From: Streptomyces triticisoli
GTDB taxonomy: Bacteria; Actinomycetota; Actinomycetes; Streptomycetales; Streptomycetaceae
DNA: 51,949 nt
Direction: 5' to 3'
NCBI RefSeq assembly: GCF_003270085.1
Contig: NZ_QFDQ01000219.1
Location: forward strand, 1-51,949
The translations under genes were made by a program, and so were the position numbers. Under the pieces are notes generated by a model. It saw only the letters and a program-made list of their open reading frames with translations, searched no databases and was not told the DNA's origin. Positions within the stretch are counted from its first letter, which is position 1. Every line of letters starts with the position of its first letter. Below are positions 17,059-25,238 of this stretch, in pieces.

Positions 17059-17460
17059 ATGACCGGAACCATCGAACAGGGCACCAGCCAGACCCACGGG
17101 AACACGCACATCCTCGCCTTCCTGGTGCGGCTACCCCAGCCCATGGAGAAGGTCTGGCCCCGGCTGGCCACACCGGAAGGACTCGCGCGCTGGTTCACCG
17201 ACGCCGACGAGCTGGAACCCCGGCTCGGCGGCGCGGTGACCCTGCGCGGGCTCGGCAGCGGGCGGATCACCGCGTGGGACGTGGACCGGGTCGCCGAGTA
17301 CACCGTGGAGGGCGGCGGCCGGATCCGCTTCCACCTGGAGCGCCACGGGGACGACGGCGCCACCCTCCGTTTCACCCACGAGTTCCAGGGCGAGAGGGAG
17401 TCGGAGCAGGGCTGGCGGGCCCGCTTCGAACGTCTGCTTGAACTGACTGCGCGCCCTTGA
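17059..17460 (+). CDS. SRPBCC/AHSA1-like small protein
   Basis: A 133-residue START-like fold. It has the family pattern of an N-terminal strand followed by QPMEKVWPRLATPEGLARWF, then GGAVTL and a C-terminal amphipathic helix (GWRARFERLLELTA). Such proteins bind hydrophobic ligands or act as Hsp90 co-chaperone-like modules; no catalytic residue is evident. The ATG at 17059 has GGGGAGA upstream. It follows ccsB by 25 bases on the same strand and may be read as the last gene of that operon, although a functional link is not established. Confidence 0.75.
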   Translation: MTGTIEQGTSQTHGNTHILAFLVRLPQPMEKVWPRLATPEGLARWFTDADELEPRLGGAVTLRGLGSGRITAWDVDRVAEYTVEGGGRIRFHLERHGDDGATLRFTHEFQGERESEQGWRARFERLLELTARP

Positions 17461-17498
17461 CCATGCGCCCATGACCACGCGCCGACGTCCTCGTCCGA

Positions 17499-17972
17499 CT
17501 ACGCGCCGATGTCCTCGTGCCACAGATCCGGATGCTTCTCGATGAAGCCCCGCATCAGCGCGACGCACTCCGGATCGTCCAGCACCACGACCTCCACGCC
17601 GTGCCCCGCGAGCCAGTCGTGCCCGCCCCGGAAGGTGGTCGCCTCACCGATCACCACCCGTGGGACGCCGAACCGGCGCACCAGGCCGCTGCAGTACCAG
17701 CAGGGCGAGAGGGTCGTCACCATCGTCGTACCCCGGTAGGAGCGCTGCCGGCCCGCGGCGCGGAACGCGGCCGTCTCCGCGTGCACGGACGGGTCGTCGT
17801 CCTGGACGCGGCGGTTGTGGCCGCGGCCGAGAAGGGTGCCGTCGGCCGCGTGGAGCGCGGCGCCGACGGGAACGCCGCCCTCGGCCGGCCCGGCGCGGGC
17901 CTCGGCGAGGGCGGTGGTGAGTCACGCACGCGCCCGTGCCTGATCCAGCGCCTGATTCCGTGCCTGGTCCAT
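17499..17972 (-). pseudogene. Nucleoside/cytidine-type deaminase interrupted by TGA
   Basis: From the ATG at 17972 the frame reads MDQARNQALDQARARA and then meets TGA (17922-17924). The same frame continues without a break as LTTALAEARAGPAEGGVPVG and on through the zinc motifs VHAETAAF and SPCWYC to a normal end. The total would be 157 residues, typical for this family. Between the TGA and the VHAE motif there is no ATG or GTG, so a restart at the GTG of 17786 would lose the first strand and helices. As I recall, homologues have a tryptophan (TGG) at the stop position, so a single-base nonsense change is the simple reading. Confidence 0.7.
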
Positions 17973-18026
17973 ACGCACACTGTGCGGTCGCCACGACCGC
18001 CCGGCAACGCCGCCGGACCCACTGGG

Positions 18027-18032
18027 TACCCT
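18027..18032 (+). promoter_or_regulatory. -10-like box before the CDP-alcohol transferase
   Basis: TACCCT fits the Streptomyces housekeeping TANNNT pattern, 58 bases ahead of the start at 18091. A matching -35 is not obvious. Confidence 0.35.
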
Positions 18033-18090
18033 GTCCCGACCATCGCCGCGTGTGCGGCGGTTGGGCCCGGGTGGGTGGGAGGAAACGGTC

Positions 18091-18858
18091 ATGGTTGCTG
18101 CTCCGGTCCTGGAGGAGCTGCGGGAGGTCTGCCAGCCGCAGGCGAAGCTGGCGAGCCGCAACGGCGAGCACTGGGCGGGCCGCCTGTACATGCGGAAGAT
18201 CTCCCTGCGCTTCACCCGGCAGCTGGTGCGCACGCCCGTCACCCCCGACCAGCTGACCTGGACGATGGTGGTGTGCGGGATCGCCTCCGGGGCCGCGCTG
18301 CTGATCCCGGGCCTGACCGGTCCCGTCCTGGCCGCCGTGCTGATGCAGCTCTTCCTGCTCTTCGACTGCGTGGACGGCGAGGTCGCCCGCTGGAAGGGCC
18401 AGAACAGCGCCACCGGCATCTACGTCGACCGGCTCGGCGCCTACCTCGCCGACGCCGCCCTGATGGTGGGCGCCGGCTTCCACGCGGCCCGCTCCGGCTT
18501 CGGCGGCTGGGTGTGCCTGGGCCTCGCGACCGCCCTCGGCGTGGTCCTGCTGAAGACCTCCACCGACCTGGTCGACGTGGCCCGAGCCCGGCGCGGCCTG
18601 CCCGTCGCCGACGACGAGTCGACCCGGCCGCGCTCCCAGGGCGTGGCCACGGTCCGCCGGCTGGCCGCCGCCTTCAAGGTCCACCGCCTGACCAACGGCA
18701 TCGAGGCGTCCCTGCTCCTGCTCGCCGCGGCGATCGGCGACACGGTCACCGGCGGCGTCGACGTCACCCGCTGGGCCCTGATCGCCCTCGCCGCCATCAC
18801 CTGGGTGATGGTCCCGGCCCACCTGCTGTCGATCCTGTCGTCGTCCCGGCTGCGCTGA
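18091..18858 (+). CDS. CDP-alcohol phosphatidyltransferase family protein
   Basis: Integral membrane enzyme class that joins a CDP-activated lipid or polyol to an alcohol. The 255-residue product carries the complete signature D-x2-D-G-x2-A-R-x8-G-x3-D-x3-D, seen as DCVDGEVARW, then GIYVDRLGAYLAD. About six hydrophobic segments surround it. GTG/ATG choice: ATG 18091 has a clear GGGAGGAAA site at 18078-18086. Subgroup members with this N-terminal ~35-residue extension occur across Streptomyces; the alcohol substrate (inositol phosphate, glycerol phosphate or another polyol) cannot be read from the sequence. Confidence 0.85.
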   Translation: MVAAPVLEELREVCQPQAKLASRNGEHWAGRLYMRKISLRFTRQLVRTPVTPDQLTWTMVVCGIASGAALLIPGLTGPVLAAVLMQLFLLFDCVDGEVARWKGQNSATGIYVDRLGAYLADAALMVGAGFHAARSGFGGWVCLGLATALGVVLLKTSTDLVDVARARRGLPVADDESTRPRSQGVATVRRLAAAFKVHRLTNGIEASLLLLAAAIGDTVTGGVDVTRWALIALAAITWVMVPAHLLSILSSSRLR

Positions 18859-18893
18859 GAGCCCGGCGCCCGGTCGTCCGGTCGTCCGGGCTC
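18859..18893. terminator. Hairpin between converging genes
   Basis: gagcccgg (18859-18866) pairs with ccgggctc (18886-18893), starting one base after the stop of the CDP-alcohol transferase. The loop of 19 bases contains two cggtcgtc units that could shift pairing. Confidence 0.5.
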
Positions 18894-18934
18894 CCGTACC
18901 GCTGCCGTGACGTACCCGTCCGGCCCGGCGGACG

Positions 18935-19291
18935 CTAGGAACCCAGCAGCGCCAGGATGCGGTTCACCGCCTCGACGACCGGTCGGCCCACGGTCTCGAC
19001 CGTCGCCGCGATGCCCGCGACGGCCATCAGCGCGCGGTGCCGCTCCTGGGGCGGCGCGGCGGGGTCGGCGGTGATGTCCGGCAGGGAGTCGTCGATGACC
19101 TGGGCGCTGGCCGGCGGCACACTGGCGCGCAGTTCCCGCACCAGCTGGAGCAGCTCGTCGACCGCGGCCTGAAGGGCGGGTGAGACGGCCGTGGTGTCGG
19201 CGGACGGCGCCTGGTGCTTGACGATGCCGGTGTTGCCGTGCCCGCCGTGCAGGGTGACGTTGTCGCCGAAGTAGTAGTTGTCGCCGCTCAT
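18935..19291 (-). CDS. Small protein with N-terminal YYFGDN motif and helical body
   Basis: 118 residues. Residues 5-23 are NYYFGDNVTLHGGHGNTGI, a glycine/asparagine-rich stretch nearly repeated at the end of the upstream gene product. The rest is an alanine/leucine-rich helical domain with two likely amphipathic helices (ALQAAVDELLQLVRELRAS; HRALMAVAGIAATVETVGR) and no membrane span. The ATG start overlaps the stop of the upstream gene (ATGA at 19288-19291), with GGGGA about eight bases upstream. Function is unknown. The tight coupling and shared motif indicate the two products act together, perhaps by motif-to-motif contact. Confidence 0.75.
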   Translation of the reverse strand: MSGDNYYFGDNVTLHGGHGNTGIVKHQAPSADTTAVSPALQAAVDELLQLVRELRASVPPASAQVIDDSLPDITADPAAPPQERHRALMAVAGIAATVETVGRPVVEAVNRILALLGS

Positions 19292-19353
19292 GTGCTGATC
19301 CCCACGTTGCCCGTGCCGCCGTAGATGTTGACGTTGTCGCCGAAGTAGTAGTT
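19223..19353 (-). repeat. DNA repeat encoding the shared 19-residue motif
   Basis: The motif codons lie at 19297-19353 (end of the first gene) and 19223-19279 (start of the second). Positions 19330-19353 and 19256-19279 are identical over 24 bases, so the motif was either recently duplicated or is held constant. Confidence 0.8.
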
Positions 19354-19920
19354 CTTCGGGTCGACCGTGAGCTGGTCCACCCGGACGTGGAACTCCGCCT
19401 CCGGATTCTCGATCGCGTGGACGATGCTGCCGACGAGCTGGTCGAGGTACTGCGGATTGCCGCTGGTCACCATGGCGACGGACGGACCGGACGTCTCGAC
19501 GGCCAGGACGTACTGCATGGGCGCCGACAGCACGGACGCCAGCTCCACGATGCTGAAGACGAGTGCGGCCACGGCGCCCAGCCAGACGAGCATGACGATG
19601 GTGCCGGCCACGTCCGCGCTCGCCAGACCCGTGAGGCCGCCGAGGATCGTGAGGGCGAAGGCCACCGACAGAATGATCGCGAGGCGCTTCAGGAAGAGCA
19701 GGGTGGCTTCCTTGCGCCTGGGTGTGAGGGTGAAGGTGTGCACCCGCGCGATGTTCTGCAGCGGATAGGCCGCCCGGCCGACCCACAGCAGCCGTTTGCC
19801 GACCCGCAGATCGACGCCGCGCATGGCCTGCGGCGGAACGGCGGGCGGTGGCGGGATGTCGTAATGCCCGGGCGGCTCGGCGCTCTCCAACGGTCCCCCT
19901 GAGGTACGGGTGATGTCCAT
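19288..19920 (-). CDS. DUF6232-like membrane protein with C-terminal YYFGDN motif
   Basis: 210 residues. The N-terminal third has GVDLRVGKRLLWVGRAAYPL, then FTLTPRRKEATLLFLKR. Two adjacent membrane helices follow (LAIILSVAFALTILGGLTGL and IVMLVWLGAVAALVFSIVEL), then a soluble region (YVLAVETSGPSVAMVTSGN) of DUF6232 type. The last 21 residues contain NYYFGDNVNIYGGTGNVGI (190-208), 14 of 19 identical to residues 5-23 of the next protein. ATG 19920 is chosen as the first codon of a conserved-looking N-terminus; the ribosome site is weak and GTG 19923 is possible. It leads a two-gene operon. Confidence 0.75.
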   Translation of the reverse strand: MDITRTSGGPLESAEPPGHYDIPPPPAVPPQAMRGVDLRVGKRLLWVGRAAYPLQNIARVHTFTLTPRRKEATLLFLKRLAIILSVAFALTILGGLTGLASADVAGTIVMLVWLGAVAALVFSIVELASVLSAPMQYVLAVETSGPSVAMVTSGNPQYLDQLVGSIVHAIENPEAEFHVRVDQLTVDPKNYYFGDNVNIYGGTGNVGIST

Positions 19921-20054
19921 CACTGAGTGAAGACCATTAACTCCGCACCGTGTCCTGGGTGCAAGCCGATAACCACCGACAACTGCGTGTCGGATGTGGA
20001 GGATTGGCGAAAGAGTGCGGCCGGGCCGTCCGGCAGGCCGCGACCGCGGTTCCC

Positions 20055-20444
20055 TCAGCCGTCCTTCGGCTCCTCGCCGTGCTCCTTGCGGCGCAGCTCC
20101 TCCTCGCGGCGGCGCAGGTCGGCCTCCCAGTTCTTCAGGAGCTGCTCGTCCTTCTTGTTCTCCTGGGCGAGGGACTTCAGGAACTCGGGGTTGTCGTCCG
20201 GGGCGACGTACTGGGCCCGGTGGCCGCGATGCCACTCCGAGGGCGTGCCGCCGCCCGCCGCGAGCTGCCGGTTCTTGCCGGCGACGAGCCAGACGATCGG
20301 ACCGACGATCCAGAACAGCAGGATGATGAAGACCCAGGCGATCTTGGGCAGGTGCTTCACCTCGTCCTCGGGCGTGTTCAGGCAGTCGATGAACGCGAAG
20401 ATCACCAGTGCCAGCGGCACGAGGAACATCAGCACCCTGAGCAT
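20055..20444 (-). CDS. PLDc_N-domain small membrane protein
   Basis: 129 residues: two hydrophobic helices (LRVLMFLVPLALVIFAFIDC and IAWVFIILLFWIVGPIVWLV) form the hairpin of the phospholipase D N-terminal (PLDc_N) family. A charged cytoplasmic tail follows, with a predicted coiled coil (LLKNWEADLRRREEELRRKE). Proteins with this hairpin alone are of unknown function and may scaffold cell-envelope proteins. The ATG at 20444 begins the first helix; AGGGG is rather far upstream. Monocistronic and divergent from the short gene at 20563. Confidence 0.75.
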   Translation of the reverse strand: MLRVLMFLVPLALVIFAFIDCLNTPEDEVKHLPKIAWVFIILLFWIVGPIVWLVAGKNRQLAAGGGTPSEWHRGHRAQYVAPDDNPEFLKSLAQENKKDEQLLKNWEADLRRREEELRRKEHGEEPKDG

Positions 20445-20562
20445 GTCGACAAGACCCCTGGAAAACGACGGCGGGGCTCTGCGAGACGGCCCCGGTGACA
20501 GGGCCAGGGTAGCGGGTGGCGAAAATCGGGTCCTGCGATCAACCGTTCCGGGGGAGGAACCC

Positions 20563-20703
20563 GTGCGTCCGGCAGCCGTCGAACAGAACTTCCGCGTCCG
20601 CGCCGAACGTCTCACCGGCTGGGGAACCGCGCTCCTCGGCGTCGCCGCGCTCCTGTGGGGCCACGCGGCCCGGCAGGTGTTCACGCCCGACCGCGGCCGG
20701 TGA
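20563..20703 (+). CDS. Short (46-residue) single-helix protein
   Basis: GTG at 20563 preceded by an excellent GGGGGAGGAA ribosome site (20550-20559). The product has a charged N-terminus (VEQNFRVRAERLTGWG), one hydrophobic helix (TALLGVAALLWGHAARQVF) and a basic end. The stop overlaps a GTG (20700) that opens a further 18-codon frame ending at 20756. I do not recognise the family. Its position 118 bases before mqnL on the same strand makes a shared transcript possible. Confidence 0.5.
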   Translation: MRPAAVEQNFRVRAERLTGWGTALLGVAALLWGHAARQVFTPDRGR

Positions 20704-20821
20704 CCACCCGGCTGCGCCGGCACCACGACGACCTGGAGCGGGCCACCCGGGACTGACGCGTGCCGGGCGGCGGTGTGGGGCGGTCGCAGGAGCCGCGGGC
20801 GCCTCGGCGATACTGGGACAC

Positions 20822-22279
20822 ATGGCTTACGACGATCTTCGCTCCCTGCTCAGGGCGCTGGAGCGCGAGGGTGACCTCAAGCGCATCAAGGCCGAGGTCG
20901 ACCCGCACCTGGAGGTCGGTGAGATCGTCGACCGAGTGCAGAAGTCCGGCGGTCCCGCCCTGCTCTTCGAGAACGTGAAGGGCTCGGCCATGCCGCTGGC
21001 CATGAACGTCTTCGGCACCGACCGGCGCCTGCTCAAGGCCCTCGGCCTGAAGTCGTACGGCGAGATCACCGACAAGATCGGCGGGCTGCTGCGGCCCGAG
21101 CTGCCGCAGGGCTTCGTGGGCGTGCGGGAGGCCTTCGGCAAGCTCGGCGCGATGACGCACGTACCGCCGAAGAAGGTGAGGTCGGAGAACGCCCCCGTGC
21201 ACGAGGTCGTCCTGCACGGCGACGACGTCGACCTCGACCGGCTGCCGGCGCTGTTCACCTGGCCCAAGGACGGCGGCTCCTTCTTCAACCTGGGCCTGAC
21301 CCACACCAAGGACCCGGAGAGCGGCATCCGCAACCTGGGTCTGTACCGCCTGCAGCGCCACGACAAGCGCACCATCGGCATGCACTGGCAGATCCACAAG
21401 GACAGCCGCAACCACTACCAGGTGGCCGCCCGGCGCGGCGAGCGCCTGCCGGTGGCCATCGCCTTCGGCTGCCCCCCGGCGGTGACGTACGCCTCGACCG
21501 CTCCGCTCCCCGGGGACATCGACGAGTACCTGTTCGCCGGATTCCTCGCGGGCAAGCGGACCGAGATGGTCGACTGCAAGACCGTACCGCTGCAGGTCCC
21601 GGCGAACGCCGAGGTCGTCCTGGAGGGCTGGCTGGAGCCGGGCGAGATGCTGCCGGAGGGCCCCTACGGCGACCACACCGGCTTCTACACCCCGCAGGAA
21701 CCCTTCCCGGCGCTGACCATCGACTGCGTGACGATGCGCAGGCGGCCCCTGCTGCAGTCGATCGTCGTCGGCCGCCCCCCGACGGAGGACGGCCCGCTCG
21801 GCCGCGCGACGGAGCGGTTCTTCCTCCCCCTGCTGAAGATCATCGTCCCGGACATCGTGGACTACCACCTCCCCGAGGCCGGCGGCTTCCACAACTGCGC
21901 GATCGTCTCCATCGACAAGAAGTACCCCAAGCACGCCCAGAAGGTGATGCACGCCATCTGGGGGGCACACATGATGTCGCTGACCAAGCTGATCGTGATC
22001 GTCGACGCCGACTGCGACGTGCACGACCTGCACGAGGTCGCCTGGCGGGCCCTGGGCAACACGGACTACTCCCGCGACCTCACGGTCGTGGAAGGCCCCG
22101 TCGACCACCTCGACCACGCCTCCTACCAGCAGTTCTGGGGCGGCAAGGCGGGCATCGACGCGACGAAGAAGCTGCCCGAGGAGGGCTACACGCGCGACGG
22201 CGGGTGGCCGGAGATGGTGCTGTCCGACCCGGAGACGGCCGCGAAGGTCGACCGCCGCTGGAAGGAGTACGGCTTGTGA
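20822..22279 (+). CDS. mqnL: UbiD-family decarboxylase of menaquinone synthesis
   Basis: 485 residues, the standard length of UbiD-type prenylated-FMN decarboxylases. It should remove the carboxyl group of the prenylated 1,4-dihydroxy-6-naphthoate ring made by MqnP. Recognisable parts are the N-terminal LREGD-like MAYDDLRSLLRALEREGDLK, the central metal/prFMN region (NLGLYRLQRHDKRTIGMHW), the EMLPEGPYGDHTGFY strand-loop with the catalytic-site Glu, and the C-terminal dimer domain. The ATG at 20822 has no ribosome site but lies seven bases after a GATACT box, suggesting a leaderless message. The stop overlaps the mqnP start (GTGA). Confidence 0.92.
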   Translation: MAYDDLRSLLRALEREGDLKRIKAEVDPHLEVGEIVDRVQKSGGPALLFENVKGSAMPLAMNVFGTDRRLLKALGLKSYGEITDKIGGLLRPELPQGFVGVREAFGKLGAMTHVPPKKVRSENAPVHEVVLHGDDVDLDRLPALFTWPKDGGSFFNLGLTHTKDPESGIRNLGLYRLQRHDKRTIGMHWQIHKDSRNHYQVAARRGERLPVAIAFGCPPAVTYASTAPLPGDIDEYLFAGFLAGKRTEMVDCKTVPLQVPANAEVVLEGWLEPGEMLPEGPYGDHTGFYTPQEPFPALTIDCVTMRRRPLLQSIVVGRPPTEDGPLGRATERFFLPLLKIIVPDIVDYHLPEAGGFHNCAIVSIDKKYPKHAQKVMHAIWGAHMMSLTKLIVIVDADCDVHDLHEVAWRALGNTDYSRDLTVVEGPVDHLDHASYQQFWGGKAGIDATKKLPEEGYTRDGGWPEMVLSDPETAAKVDRRWKEYGL

Positions 22280-23178
22280 CCTCGGCATCCGCCGCGCTGC
22301 CGCAACCAGGACGCACCAGGGCCTTCCTGCGCCTGGTCATGATCGAGCACTCGATCTTCGCGCTGCCCTTCGCCTACATCGCCTCCCTCACGGCGATGTA
22401 CGAGTGGGACAGGACCATCCACTGGGGCAGGCTGCTGCTGGTCACGGTCTGCATGGTGGGCCTGCGCACCTTCGCCATGGCGGTCAACCGGATCATCGAC
22501 CGGGAGATCGACGCCCGTAACCCCAGGACCGCGCACCGCGAACTGGTCACGGGCGCCATGTCCGTCCGCCACGCGTGGACCGGCGCCCTGATCGCCCTGG
22601 TGGTCTTCCTGGCGGCGGCGGCCCTGCTGAACCCGCTCTGCCTGGCGCTCGCCCCCCTCGCGGTGATCCCGATGGTGGTCTACCCCTACGGCAAGCGGTT
22701 CACGAACTTCCCGCAGGCCATCCTGGGCCTGGCCCAGGCGATCGGCCCGGTCGGCGGCTGGCTGGCGATCTCCGGCGCCTGGTCCTGGGAGGCGGTGATA
22801 CTGGGCCTGGCCGTCGGCATCTGGATCGGCGGCTTCGACTTGATCTACGCCTGCCAGGACGTGGAGACCGACCGCGAGACCGGCGTCAAGTCGGTCCCGG
22901 CCCGCTTCGGCATCCCGGCCGCCATCTGGTCGGCCCGGGCCTGCCACCTGGTCACCACCGCCCTGTTCGTCTGGTACGCCGTCGTCACCGACGCCGGCGC
23001 CTTCTTCTGGCTGGGCCTGCTCATCGTCGCGGGCGCGTTCGTCTACGAACACACCATCGTCCGCCCGCACGACCTGTCCCGCGTCGACCGGGCGTTCTTC
23101 TCGACGAACGGCTTCATCGGCATCAGCCTCTTCGTCTGCGCGTTGATCGACCTGCTGATGCGTGGGCTCACCTTGTAG
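22276..23178 (+). CDS. mqnP: UbiA-family prenyltransferase, menaquinone (futalosine route)
   Basis: Attaches the polyprenyl chain to 1,4-dihydroxy-6-naphthoate in the membrane. The 300-residue product has eight to nine helices and the two Asp-rich loops that hold Mg-diphosphate: NRIIDREIDARN and YACQDVETDRETG. GKRFTNFPQ and LGLAQAIGPVGGW are typical of the bacterial clade. The GTG start overlaps the mqnL stop by four bases. In other Streptomyces, as I recall, mqnM follows directly; here about 4.4 kb of other DNA separates them. Confidence 0.93.
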   Translation: MTSASAALPQPGRTRAFLRLVMIEHSIFALPFAYIASLTAMYEWDRTIHWGRLLLVTVCMVGLRTFAMAVNRIIDREIDARNPRTAHRELVTGAMSVRHAWTGALIALVVFLAAAALLNPLCLALAPLAVIPMVVYPYGKRFTNFPQAILGLAQAIGPVGGWLAISGAWSWEAVILGLAVGIWIGGFDLIYACQDVETDRETGVKSVPARFGIPAAIWSARACHLVTTALFVWYAVVTDAGAFFWLGLLIVAGAFVYEHTIVRPHDLSRVDRAFFSTNGFIGISLFVCALIDLLMRGLTL

Positions 23179-23272
23179 CCCTTCCGGGTGGTCGTGTTCG
23201 ATTTACGGTTGCAGGAGAGCGAGCGGGCCGTAGGTTCCCCTCGTGCTCCCTGATCCGGGGATGTCCCGAGGG

Positions 23273-24184
23273 CTACGTCTGTGCTCCGGCCCCGAGGACG
23301 TCGAGCAGGGCTCGGGTGGCCGGGCTGGGGTTGAACCGGCTCCACGCCAGGTATTCGATGCGGTGCGGTCCGTCGACCACCGGGACCAGCGCCAGCCCGG
23401 GGTCGTCGGCGGCCAGTGGCCGGATGAACGCCGACGGCAGCAGTGCGACGCCGAGCCCGCGCGCGATCAGCCGGGTGATCAGTTCGACGACACCGGCTTC
23501 GTACGCGACGTCGCGGGTCAGACCGGCAGCGGCGAACGCCTGGTCGGACTGGGCCCGGCCGGGTGTCCCGCTCGCGAAGTCCACGAACGTCTCCTCGGCG
23601 ATCTCCTGCAGCGTGACCCGGGAGACGCCCGCGAGCCGGTGCCCGGCCGGCACCACCAGGACGTGCTCGTCGTGATCGAGGGCGATGCTTTCCACACCGG
23701 ACGGCCGTTCGCCCTCCGGCAGGCCGAGGAAGGCGATGTCCAGCTCGCCGCTCCGGATCGCCGCCGCCAGTTCGTCGCTGCGTCCGGAACGGAGGAGGAC
23801 GTGGACGTCCGGATACCGGGCGCGATACCGCTGCAGCAGTTCGGGTACGTCGACGGCGGCCGTGGTCACGATCACGCCGACGGCGAGCCGGCCGCGTACC
23901 ACGCCGGTCGCGGCGACAGCGTCGGCAATCGCGCGGTCGGCGGCGGCCAGGCACTCGCGCGCGCCGACGAGGAACGCCTCTCCGGCGCCGGTCAGCTCGA
24001 CGCGGCGGCTGGACCGGGCGAACAGCTTGACCCCGAGCTCCCGTTCCAGGCCGGCGATCCGGTGACTGAGTGAGGACTGCACCACGGAGCAGCGCTCCGC
24101 GGCGCGGGTGAAGTTGCGGGTTTCGGCGACGGCGACGACGTAGCGCATCTGCTGGAGATCCACGCTGCCATCGTGCTGGTTCAT
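23273..24184 (-). CDS. LysR-family transcriptional regulator
   Basis: A 303-residue LysR regulator. The N-terminal winged helix is QQMRYVVAVAETRNFTRAAE, then QSSLSHRIAGLERELGVKLF. A periplasmic-binding-like effector domain follows (LAVGVIVTTAAVDVPELLQR ... LDIAFLGLPEGE ... ALLPSAFIRPLA). It is divergent from the EamA transporter 58 bases away and presumably controls it. In-frame ATGs at 24193 and 24202 are alternatives, but they lie in the palindrome at 24195-24209, so 24184 is preferred; GTG 24163 is also possible. It belongs to the DNA inserted between mqnP and mqnM. Confidence 0.85.
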   Translation of the reverse strand: MNQHDGSVDLQQMRYVVAVAETRNFTRAAERCSVVQSSLSHRIAGLERELGVKLFARSSRRVELTGAGEAFLVGARECLAAADRAIADAVAATGVVRGRLAVGVIVTTAAVDVPELLQRYRARYPDVHVLLRSGRSDELAAAIRSGELDIAFLGLPEGERPSGVESIALDHDEHVLVVPAGHRLAGVSRVTLQEIAEETFVDFASGTPGRAQSDQAFAAAGLTRDVAYEAGVVELITRLIARGLGVALLPSAFIRPLAADDPGLALVPVVDGPHRIEYLAWSRFNPSPATRALLDVLGAGAQT

Positions 24185-24194
24185 GGTTGCCATG

Positions 24195-24209
24195 GCAAGC
24201 ATGCTTTGC
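24195..24209. promoter_or_regulatory. LysR-type operator palindrome
   Basis: gcaagcatgctttgc is an almost perfect palindrome (GCAA-AGCATGCT-TTGC type) between the divergent LysR and EamA genes, where a LysR recognition site is expected. Confidence 0.55.
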
Positions 24210-24242
24210 GTTCATGGCGGGATGCTGCCGAGACTTCCTCGC

Positions 24243-25238
24243 ATGCGTTCCCTGACCGAGCGGCCACCGGGCCGGGCGCGGACCTCGTACGTGGCGGGCC
24301 CGGTGGCAACCGTCGCACTGACCGCACTCGCTCCCGCGTCCTGGGGCACCACGTACGCCGTGACCACGGAGCTGCTGCCGCCCGGGCATCCGATGTTCGC
24401 CGGGCTGATGCGCGCCCTGCCCGCCGGGCTGCTCGCGCTGTCGATCATCCGCGTGCTCCCCCGAGGGGACTGGTGGTGGAAGGCCGCCGTCCTCGGCGTG
24501 CTCAACATCGGTGCCTTCTTCCCCCTGTTGTTCCTGGCTGCCGAACGACTCCCCGGTGGTGTCGCCGCCACCCTCGGCGCCGCGCAGCCGCTGCTGGTCG
24601 CCGCCTTGGCCATCGTGGTGCTCCGCGACCGGCCGAAGGCCTGGCGACTGGCCTGGGGTGTGATCGGCGTGGTCGGCGTCGGATTCGTCGTGCTCGGGCC
24701 GGGGGCCCGGCTGGACGTCGTCGGGGTGCTCGCCGGCCTCGGCGGTACGGCCACCATGGCAGGCGGGGTCGTCCTCACCAAGCGCTGGGGCCGCCCCCCG
24801 GGGGTCGGCCCACTGACCCTGGCCGGTTGGCAACTGACGGTCGGTGGCCTGCTGTTGCTCCCGCTCACCCTCGCGTTCGAGGGGGTGCCGCAGCGGATCG
24901 ACGCCGGAGCTGTCGGCGGTTATCTGTGGCTCGGCAGCATGGGCGGGCTGATCGCGTACACGCTGTGGTTCCGCGGGATCGGAAGGCTGCCGGTCGGCGC
25001 GTCCGCACCGCTGGTGCTGCTGTCTCCGCTGGTGGCGGCCGTCGTCGGCGTCGTGCTGGGCGAGTCACTGAGCCCGCTGCAGACCCTTGGTTTCGTCCTC
25101 GCCCTCGCCGCCCTGCTTGCCGCGCAGTTCAACTCCCCGAACCTGTCCGGCCGCACCGCGCGCGGCCGGCCCGCAGCAGAACGGATGCGGGAAGAACGGA
25201 TGCGGGAAGAACAGATGCGAGGAAGACAGGTGCGATGA
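24243..25238 (+). CDS. EamA/RhaT-family exporter
   Basis: 331 residues with ten hydrophobic helices in two EamA repeats. Landmarks are APASWGTTYAVTTELLPPGH (first helix with the usual W-G-T), GVAATLGAAQPLLVAALAIV ending the first half, and APLVLLSPLVAAVVGVVLGE ending the second. Members export amino acids, metabolites or drugs; the partner LysR regulator suggests an inducible export system. The ATG at 24243 lacks a clear ribosome site. The C-terminal tail is low complexity (ERMREERMREEQMRGRQVR) and comes from a 15-bp repeat. The stop overlaps the ATG of the decayed gene at 25235. Confidence 0.8.
   Translation: MRSLTERPPGRARTSYVAGPVATVALTALAPASWGTTYAVTTELLPPGHPMFAGLMRALPAGLLALSIIRVLPRGDWWWKAAVLGVLNIGAFFPLLFLAAERLPGGVAATLGAAQPLLVAALAIVVLRDRPKAWRLAWGVIGVVGVGFVVLGPGARLDVVGVLAGLGGTATMAGGVVLTKRWGRPPGVGPLTLAGWQLTVGGLLLLPLTLAFEGVPQRIDAGAVGGYLWLGSMGGLIAYTLWFRGIGRLPVGASAPLVLLSPLVAAVVGVVLGESLSPLQTLGFVLALAALLAAQFNSPNLSGRTARGRPAAERMREERMREEQMRGRQVR
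25179..25238 (+). repeat. 15-bp degenerate tandem repeat in the EamA 3' end
   Basis: Four 15-base units beginning near 25179 (gaacggatgcgggaa twice, then gaacagatgcgagga and a more diverged copy) encode the repeating E-R-M-R-E tail. Confidence 0.8.

Noticed and set aside
19951..20055. tRNA or small RNA gene in AT-richer patches
   Set aside because: No cloverleaf or promoter-terminator pair could be drawn here or in any other gap.
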